64,000 nucleotides of DNA from Watersipora subatra (Eukaryota; Bryozoa; Gymnolaemata; Cheilostomatida; Watersiporidae), in NCBI RefSeq assembly GCF_963576615.1, contig NC_088714.1, positions 26,966,558 to 27,030,557 of the forward strand. Reading direction: 5' to 3'. This document shows, piece by piece, positions 55,742-64,000 of the stretch (positions are counted from its first letter, which is position 1; each line of letters starts with the position of its first letter). The notes under the pieces are model-generated. The model made no database searches. It saw only the letters and a list, made by a program, of their open reading frames with translations, and had not been told where the DNA came from. Made by a program: the position numbers and the translations under genes.

Positions 55742-57282
55742 ATATAAATTATAACCAACATAAATGAATACAATTTTCCACCTCATATTTGTTTGTCTGC
55801 TGACAATGCTTTTTGGTTCAGACAAGTAGAACGACTCTGAGCGAATTTACTTTGAGATTTCAGGTTGTAGAAGCGTTAGTCTAGGGGCCGGGTGAACAGC
55901 CCATAGGAATGACCTAATTACTTTTTAAAGATCAGCTGTGACTGTTCTAGAGAAACAGTTGCTTCATTCGAAGTCTGGAAACTCATAAATTCCCCTAGCT
56001 TCCAGTTCACTACTTATGTATTGGGTGCGGTGTATAAGCCCACAATGGTAACCATACCTACAGGCTAAAGGATTTCCTTCAAGTAGATGACATCGAAGGT
56101 CTGGAATGTATCAAACACATTGTGTAACAACACGGCGTAAAGAGTCAACAAGACTTACTCTGAGGTCTAATTGAAAGGTTGCCAGTAGCCATGTCAGAAC
56201 ATATTGTATATAGTGTAGTGTCCGCAGTGCACTTCCAATGAACTAAAGCAGTAAGTGCGTTATTACGACAGCACTTTTTAGGCTGACATCTCTCATTCGG
56301 AAACTGTAATGAGTATAGACAGGCGGTGAAGGAGATAACAGCTATGTTGTGCAACAGCTGCATTCTTGAGTAACACGTACTCGGCTAACTCAAGGCATGC
56401 AAGACCGGCATGGGCCACTGAGCATGCGAAGTAGGAAAATGATTTTTCGGAAATATCTTTAGAAAGCTGCCACATGGCTTTTTCTTGAACCAGTGCACTA
56501 CTAACAAGCACTCTACATGAGATATTAAAAGTGGTATGGACCATTGTCCTTTATTTAAAAGGCAGTTTTGTGATGAACATGCACTGTTTTGTAGGTATCC
56601 ACAATCTAGAGACAAAATTTTTTATAACCCAGACTTACTAAAGTAATGATGCTACGTTTTTATGATAAAAACCAGCCGAAAGGTATTTTTATCTTTATCA
56701 TGTGCCTTTATCTTTGAATGTTTAAAATAGAAACAGCTACGTCCTTGAAAAGTCTTTGAAATCTGATTGAATGTCAACATGACAGAAACAATTTATTTAC
56801 TATCAGTACGTGATGTTTAGATTAAACCTTCGAAATATGGAAAAATGTTGAAAATGAAATTGAGTTTCCAAAAATCATAATCAAGAGCATTAACAAAATT
56901 ACACATTTACAAAGCTGCTCATGAGCCATTGCTGTGCTAAACCATAAAAAAACTATAGTTTTATATGCTGCAAGAGTTCTTTGAAATTCATTAGTGGCTA
57001 TCGCCTTCTGATGAAGCCTTTTCTAATCATTGGGCAGATGAGCTAGTTGGTGCGATCTTGCGTGCCTTTTGTAAAAAATGACATAAAAGCATTTGAGCGT
57101 TGGGGTAAGAACTGATTTTTTACAATAAGATCCAAATGTAGACATCGAAATGACTGCAACATTCTGTATAAGCAAGATAAACAAAAAGATTGATTTTAAA
57201 ATTTTAATTAAATAAATTGTAAACAAAAGTTTACATATTTTACGAACAAGACATTTAAATTTTGCTAAGTCAGAAACTGCGA
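55742..57282. other. No gene recognised
   Basis: Overlapping minus-strand open frames at 56145-56615 show no domain or splice structure. No repeat family recognised. Confidence 0.35.
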
Positions 57283-57425
57283 CCTCTCTCAGGCGAGTTG
57301 CTGTGAGAATTATAACTGCGACTCTCAGGCGAGTTGCTGTGAGAATTATAACTGCGACTCTCAGGCGAGTTGCTGTGAGAATTATAACTGCGACCTCTCA
57401 GGCAAGTTGCTGTGAGAATTATTTT
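57283..57425. repeat. 36-bp tandem repeat, four units
   Basis: Unit GCGACTCTCAGGCGAGTTGC + TGTGAGAATTATAACT, nearly identical between copies. Confidence 0.95.
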
Positions 57426-58745
57426 GCTTCGATAATACTATGAATTGAAATTATGCATACGTAGTATTTTAGTTTTTATTGGTTCACTGTTACGGTTATG
57501 TTATCGGCTCATATGATATTAGACCGATAAATAAATGTATATATGAACTATATTCTCACCGATCGATGTGGTTTAAAGCAAATTAGACCACGAGACATTC
57601 AGTAATAAACTATAGTGAAGTAAATATATTGATGATGCAAAGTGTTGATGATTTGAATGATCTAGAATAAACACAACGACTGCTACTGGATTTATTCACA
57701 TCAGAAAATTAAGAACACATAATTTCCACTGGGTAGAAAGGCATTCAGTATACCTGTTCTTCGCATCGCTGCTCACATAACACACTATAACAGTAACACA
57801 CGCTTCAAATTACGAAATGACTGTTTTTAAGGAAGTGTTCTGAACACTGTTCTCAATGCGAATTACCTGGGAGATATGCACAACATTCTTGGGCCATTCA
57901 GAAGTGACCACTTCCTGAATGTCATGAGACATGTGCTGAAATGACTAATTCGTGATGGAATATGGCGGCTAATCCATTCGTGCGAGTGCTTATCTAAACG
58001 CCATTCCATTAATATTGCTATCATAAGTAAAGCCTGAACGTTGCTTATACTAGCAGTAGCGTACCACCACCGATGCAATGACATGACCTACTTTTTAACT
58101 CTCTTTACGTAGATGGCTATTTTGAGAACGCAGTCATGCATAATTCTATTTGCTTAATAGCATTGTTGTTTGATATAAGGGGAGCGTGCAAGCCCCCCAT
58201 CAACCGTGCAGTACCACGGCTATGAACTTTGCGCCGTCCATTACTTGCATAAGAGGCCTAATCAACTTATGATCACAGCTGTTATCAGACTGCTAGTAAG
58301 TGACTAGTTGCATTGTATAATAAACGCTTGCGCAACTGGGTATTCTCCAGTCTCAAGGACATGTAGTAACCCCTGACCCAATGTAAAATGCTTTAATGGT
58401 ATCACCCAGCGATCAGAAAGCAACTACACGAGCAATCATCAGACATATGGGCGAGTCATTGCAATGCCTCTCCAATAATTGCATAGGGGCCGAAAGTCCC
58501 TGAGAAATCTTAAATTAAGCTGTAAAGCTTTCATTTCGATGAAGTAACCTAAAACTAAACTAAATAACAATTATGAATATCCAAGGCTAGCACCATTTGC
58601 CCCATCACATTTAGCCTATTAGCAAAAGAATATCATAACCCATTTCTGGCGTCTTGAGAAATGAATGGTATTAATGCCAGTTTTGCTAGGAAACTATGGT
58701 AGATGCATCTAATGTAAATCTAGGAAAAATACAGTATGCGTGAAT
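57426..58745. other. No gene recognised
   Basis: Non-coding; the open frame at 57863-58084 lacks recognised motifs. Confidence 0.35.
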
Positions 58746-59142
58746 CACTATGCTTCTACGGTGCGACTAATCCGCCAATTTGCACCATCAGTAAGAGGGA
58801 AACGACAAGAAATATCCAAGTCAAGCGAGTTTTGTTACTTGCAAAATTTTACCGAATGTTTTATGCTTGTGAACGATGGAAATGGCTCTTGCAAATGTTG
58901 CGCAAGAAAATGCCACTCAAGCTATTCCATTTTAAACATTTTCCACAGTTCAGTCACTCCTACTTTGATTTCAGTAATTCCAAATGTGACGCTGTGACCT
59001 TTGGCATAGAAATCCTGACCTATGTTAACAAAGTGCCGCGTTAATCCTCATCACGCATAGATGTTCGTTAAAATACTTGTTGCACGGTAACTCAACGTGT
59101 GCACAATTCCAAATCCGATTCAGCTGTACCATGGAAACAGTG
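58746..59142. mobile_element. MITE family B, copy 3, without internal array
   Basis: Starts CACTATG and ends CATGGAAACAGTG. Shares AAGCGAGTTTTGTTACTTGC, GATGGAAATGGCTCTTGC and CTATTCCATTTTAAACATTT with the 16900 copy. The segments that became arrays in the other two copies are single here. Confidence 0.65.
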
Positions 59143-61867
59143 AAAATGGTCATTGCGTATTAAGGCGGAACCGACTGACAGCAGAATACTCAACAAGAAT
59201 ACCCTGCTGTAGGCAAATTGCCAAGATCTTCCAAGATCTAAGTGGCTTCAAGTAAGTTACAACTAGCCAAAGCACTGCTTTTGTCCTAAATGTTGAATAA
59301 CTTTGTACCCTTCTATTTAAACATACATCATTTGAATATATTTTAGAAACGCTTGGCAGTAATTGCTCTCACAGGCCCCTAATTGCTACACTATGATAAA
59401 TATTACACTTTGTCATTTAATAATCAAAAGATTGTGAGTGTTAAATTTAGCATAACGCGTGCTTTCATCGATGCCGATGCAATAGTTTTTTTCGTCATCT
59501 GAAAGATTGGATTTTCAGTAATATTATTAGTAACAAGAGATTTCTGCAAATGAGCTTGCGTGCACCGCCGAAGAATATGTATTTGACACACCCAAGCCCA
59601 CGGTCTCTGATGTCACATCACAATACTACCAAAAGATAAATGGAATATGAACTTTAGCCTGTGAACCATAGATATATAGCTTCTTTATTATAGCTTCTTT
59701 ATTATAATTGTATTATATTCTTCTTATAGCTTTCATTATTATAAACTATTTGTGCAGTGAATTGCTCGCAGATGCTGCCTTTACGTTGACCAACTTGAGA
59801 GTAAACACCATGTCGTAAAGGCATGTATTCATAGAAGACATGATAGTTGCATGCCTTTTCTCTGAGGATCACTAATATTGTAAGCGCAGTCACTCAGGAT
59901 GACTGTGTGCTTGTGAACTATGGTACATATCAAGGCACGGCTGGCAAACACATAAGCAATCCAGCGCTAAAATTCACCGGAAACTGACAGCTATGATTGA
60001 TAGCACTAAAAATAAGTTAAGCCTCGATCAACATGGTTACCATGGCAAAGGCCTTGCGGAAATTTGTCAACAAAAAGATGTACAAATAGTTGTGATACAG
60101 ATTTTATTAATAAACAACCAAGAATAGTTCAAATAAACTTTGAGAAAAAAACGTTTGGTTAACAATCAGCAACATATGATCACGCAAGAATAGAAACGGT
60201 ATAGCGTGTAGCGTATTATGCTACACATTTGTGGTGAGGTAAGAGAAAACGAAGAATGGCGAGTAGTTCGCAAATGATGGATCAGCCTTCTCGTGTCCTT
60301 GCTAGCAATTGTTACATTCCCTCCGATACACATCAAAACGCTTTGCAAGAGGTGCGAGTACCTATCCACGCATACAACTTTCCAAGACGGAGCACTACAA
60401 AACACTTGTTGGAGGTCAAATAATAAGACGTAGGATGGCTTGAAATTCCTTAAAGCATTCCAGTTCTCTGGGAGAAGATAAATCTAGAATATATGGCCCT
60501 GAATAGATTTGAATGATTGGAAGGCTAAAGATGAAACCATTCGGCGAGTAAATGTCCAGAACTTGCTATGACAGATCGAGCTACCCGCTGTTGAATACCG
60601 TGGCTAAGCCAGAGTCTGTGCAGGTCTCTATACGCTGTACTGCAGAGGTGTAAGGGGTTGCCTCTCCTGCAAGGCACACACGGTGTCAGCTCATACATGT
60701 TGAATAATACAGCAAGATGTGGCAACATGAAGCAGCCTTAGCTAAAAATTATGTTTGTTCTGAATGAGAAAAAACTCAACACTGACTCAGGAACCGCGCT
60801 ACACTTAAATGAAGATCTTGCGTGTCATCAATTAAAGGGTGTATCTGATTGTTAAAGGGTGTATCTGATTGTTAAACTGTGTTATGCAACTGTGTTATGC
60901 AACTGTCTTTTACACAAGATAATTAGATTTCAGACCATTTGGCTCATTAATCTTCTTGTAACTTGATAAAATGTACGGGCATATTTGGATATAACTTGAA
61001 AAACATATGCTGTTTAAACATGCAATTTAACATCTACCCTAGTGCGTTATTCTCTACTAAATGCTATTCAAAATTCCTCGTATGATACCTATCAAAAGAA
61101 ATGGTCTTGCGATTCTTCACATTATCCACAATAAGAAAACACCGGTGATACCAAATACATGGGCTACTCAGTTCAGAACTGAGAATATAAACTGCATGTG
61201 CAATTGTTTCTTTAGGACAATAATGTATAGCTTTGTAGGCATATAGCTACCTCAATTTATACACAAAAGAGCTTTCCATAGAAATATATTGCCATTGACA
61301 TATATTTCCATAGAAATATATTGGCAAATCTTTCTTGGCCGACTGTCTCCCGTCTATGGTAATATATTTCCATAGAAAATATATTGCCATAAGACTGTTT
61401 TATTTCATTTTGTTACATGGAAACACCAACAGCCACCTAAGTTAATGTAGAGAAAGAGAATGCAATCCATATTTGACAATAGGCCTATCACTGCTCATGA
61501 CACAGATCTGATAAATGAAAGGTTCATATATTAAAAAATAAATAAAAATTGTGTAAAAAAAATCACCAAAATGTACATGAATACAATTAAGGAGTCTGCT
61601 GAAAAAATATTGTTCGGGGAAGAAAGTCGGCCATGAAAGATGCGCCACACAGTTATGACATCACATAGTATCAATAAATATGGCCAGCAATTGTCAGACA
61701 CACAAGGCGGAGTTAACTATTGTTGCTACCGACTTTGACATTCTGTATGAGTGCTACAGATATTACATTGATGTTCATCACAACAGAATAATACATTATT
61801 AACAAAGCTCGATCTTGTGATGTGCCAAAGATCAACTGACAAATATCAGTGCTTTATATTTTACCAA
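59143..61867. other. No gene recognised; small local repeats
   Basis: At 60835-60907 two short tandem duplications (TTAAAGGGTGTATCTGATTG; TGTGTTATGCAAC). At 61275-61395 ATATTTCCATAGAAATATAT-type palindromes recur three times. No coding region supported. Confidence 0.5.
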
Positions 61868-62096
61868 TACTAGTAAGCTTGCCAGCCTCGGGCACTATGA
61901 CCAATCGTCATGAGGAATCAGTATACTGTATATGTATAATTATTCCGTGATATTGTAAGACGACTGAGCGTTTGGTGGTGGCGTGCTTGCCTTTGAAGAA
62001 GATGCCCCGAGTTCGATCCCCGTGTGAGGCAATACTTTTTCCTAACACTCTTAGCGTGGCTTCGAATGGACGGACATGACTCATATTATAGTAACG
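61868..62096 (+). repeat. tRNA-derived SINE, best-preserved copy
   Basis: Head with CTAGTAAGCTTGCCAGCCTC and TATAATTATTCCGTGATATT. tRNA-like part TGAGCGTTTGGTGGTGGCGT with B box GTTCGATCC (exact GTTCRANNC), then GAGGCAATACTTTTTCCTAA, CTCTTAGCGTGGCTT, GGACGGACATGAC and the end TCATATTATAGTAAC. About 230 bp. Confidence 0.75.
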
Positions 62097-63359
62097 ATTG
62101 CCCCTTTTGATTAAGTTTTGAACACAGACAGCTTACAATGATAGAATTCAAACATGAAAAGTGGAATTGTGTAGCACATCCGAACTTTGATATTTTAGAT
62201 AACAGCGACTAAAATTTTTGCCAGCACAAGCAAACATTCCAAGCCTGCTAAATACTGCCGTCACAAATAACAGTGTGTACACACAGTACAAAAGCTTTGG
62301 AATGGAACAAAATCTTATTGACACAATTTACAGCATTTATCATAATTGATACAGCTAATGAAGGAAAATGTGTTGAGTGCAATGGAATCACGAGGAAGTA
62401 GGAGAGGGCGGCATGCATTATTTGATCAAGTAAGTACCAAAGAAATGTTACAGGCGAACATTTTTTTGACTCCTGAACATAATAACCAAAAGCGTTCACT
62501 GTCGGGTCTACAATGTTTTGAATAGGTTTGACTAACTCCAAGATAGCCAATAAAGTTGAACGTTAGAGGGCCTTCAAATGCTGATGGCCGAGTTTTAGTA
62601 AAATTTGGTATACTCATAGCAGAATAAATTATAAGTGTGAAATTTTTACAACGCTATAATGGATTTAAAAAAATGGATGAGTATCATGTTGGTGATGGAA
62701 ACCATTTGAAATGATATTTCATCAGGACATTGCAGCCGACCCTTCATAATACTAGGGCATGCATATAACTAGGGAATAAATTACACAAACATGTTTTTAC
62801 ATTTCATTCCAGCAATTGACACTAGAACATAGCCAGTGACAGGCCATTTAACGGCTATGCTGGTGTGCAAGGTCTTCTAGTGTAATCGTATTGCCAGCAC
62901 TTTTAGCTATGGGTCTGCTCAAAAGCAGTAAGCCATGCCAAGCAATGACGTCTGTCAGGCCAGTGACCAGTGACAGCGGGTACCACTGAATACAAGGATG
63001 CTCATATTCGGCCCCTAAGCCAAGCTGCTGTTTGACACAGCCCCGACCTTAGCAGTACCAACTGGCGGTATGACAAATTCTTCCCCATTCAATTACATAG
63101 CCTGTGAACGATTATGCAACTAATTTAAGCGCACAAATGTCAAAATTAGGCAAAATATGCTGTATCACGGTCATTATTGCCAAGTAACAACCAGTGTAGT
63201 GCTTCTACAAAACTGTTGACTAAATATGACATTTTAATATACAGTTAAACCTTGACTGATGATCACCCCTCTATTTGGACTATTTGAAATATGATAAAGC
63301 TTGAGCAAATACAAGTTTTGGCATATGAAATGAATTCAAAAAAATGAAATCAACATTTT
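62097..63359. other. No gene recognised
   Basis: AT-rich; no exon or element recognised. Confidence 0.35.
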
Positions 63360-63475
63360 TTCAAAACATCACAGTTCTTCGGGTAAAAATGTGAAAAAAC
63401 ATCAAAAACAATAGCAAACGATAGAAAAAGACCAATACTTTTCAATAAAGTCTACCAAAACTTTGTTTACATCCA
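63360..63475. mobile_element. Foldback MITE, family C, right arm only
   Basis: ACATCAAAAACAATAGCAAA, AATACTTTTCAATAAAGTCT and ACCAAAACTTTGTTTACATC correspond to the right arm of the 3011 copy. Confidence 0.55.
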
Positions 63476-63664
63476 TCTCTTGGAGTGTCAAACAATATAT
63501 CGAAAAATAGCAACAGTTCCTCAGGCTGATGTTCTGTATTGACCTGATCAGTAAGCTACATACCTTTCAACCTTTGATGGCATTGACACTAGTAAAAAGT
63601 TAATGTTTACATGGAATGCTCATTAATTACTCCACGCCTAACTAGGTTTCTTTCTATTAGCTAC

Positions 63665-64000
63665 GACCTCTACTTGTGGTCTTGTGGAAAGTTACCAGAA
63701 ATCATAAGTTAACCCTACTTGTTGTCTTGTGGAAAGTTACCAGAAATCATAAGTTAACCCTACTTGTTGTCTTGTGGAAAGTTACCAGAAATCATAAGTT
63801 AACCCTACTTGTTGTCTTGTGGAAAGTCACCAGAAATCATAAGTTAACCCTACTTGTTGTCTTGTGGAAAGTCACCAGAAATCATAAGTTAACCCTACTT
63901 GTTGTCTTGTGGAAAGTCACCAGAAATCATAAGTTAACCCTACTTGTTGTCTTGTGGAAAGTTACCAGAAATCATAAGTTAACCCTACTTGTTGTCTTGT
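63665..64000. repeat. 45-bp tandem repeat, at least 7.4 units, open at window end
   Basis: Unit TACTTGTTGTCTTGTGGAAA + GTTACCAGAAATCATAAGTTAACCC. The only common variant is GTCACC for GTTACC. The first unit is slightly diverged (TTGTGG), marking the array edge. Confidence 0.97.

Noticed and set aside
56145..56615. Three overlapping minus-strand open frames as a gene
   Set aside because: Different frames with no splice joins, no motif and chance-like composition.
57863..58084. Transposase-like minus-strand frame
   Set aside because: Trp/His-rich composition suggested it at first, but no DDE/D, HTH or zinc motif can be found.
61960..62030. tRNA gene suggested by good A and B boxes
   Set aside because: No acceptor or anticodon stem pairing of a full cloverleaf, and the block is followed by the SINE tail in several copies; it is the tRNA-derived head of a SINE. 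The same applies to 33080-33140 and 6316-6380.

Overview
The window is a piece of an AT-rich animal nuclear genome. Evidence: a spliced bZIP gene of the Fos (AP-1) family with GT-AG introns, TATA-box promoters and AATAAA signals; tRNA-derived SINEs; non-LTR retrotransposon remnants; Helitrons; and many small DNA transposons. There are no operons, Shine-Dalgarno sites or bacterial genes. A marine invertebrate, perhaps a lophotrochozoan, would fit, but the sequence does not prove it.

Only about 3 percent of the window is convincingly coding. The one gene I identify with confidence is a three-exon Fos/kayak-like gene on the minus strand (50413-51763, 266 aa). Its proximal promoter carries a TATA box, a GC box, a kappaB-like site and two perfect CArG boxes in inverted orientation, the layout of a serum-inducible immediate-early gene. 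Intron 1 holds what looks like a complete second promoter (CRE-type site, CCAAT box, and a TATA core identical over 12 bp to the main one). The first ATG downstream of it is in frame and would give a 192-aa protein that keeps the bZIP domain. A second probable coding exon (248-1112, minus) belongs to an unrecognised gene running off the left edge; it encodes a hydrophilic protein with seven 10-residue repeats.

The rest is mobile and repetitive DNA. (1) Left part, 1-20 kb: long-inverted-repeat elements, a foldback family (six copies in the window), an 8-bp-TSD MITE family, two Helitron-like elements plus a 5' fragment, SINEs, a CACTATG-ended MITE and a 1-kb TA-rich minisatellite. (2) Middle, 20-48 kb: microsatellites, minisatellites, a 240-bp fragment of 18S ribosomal DNA (32314-32551, minus), an 821-bp palindrome (34483-35303), two decayed LINE ends, and three copies of a very small palindromic element of 38, 46 and 103 bp, each flanked by a perfect 8-bp target duplication. 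(3) Right part, 48-64 kb: the Fos-like gene, then a 1.8-kb TIR element (53929-55739) holding two convergent candidate transcription units but no recognisable transposase, more MITEs and SINEs, and a 45-bp tandem array running off the right edge.

The items most worth following are the 38-bp element family, the intronic second promoter of the Fos-like gene, the 1.8-kb element with convergent units, the rDNA fragment with its scrambled junction, and the MITE copies in which separate internal segments have become tandem arrays.
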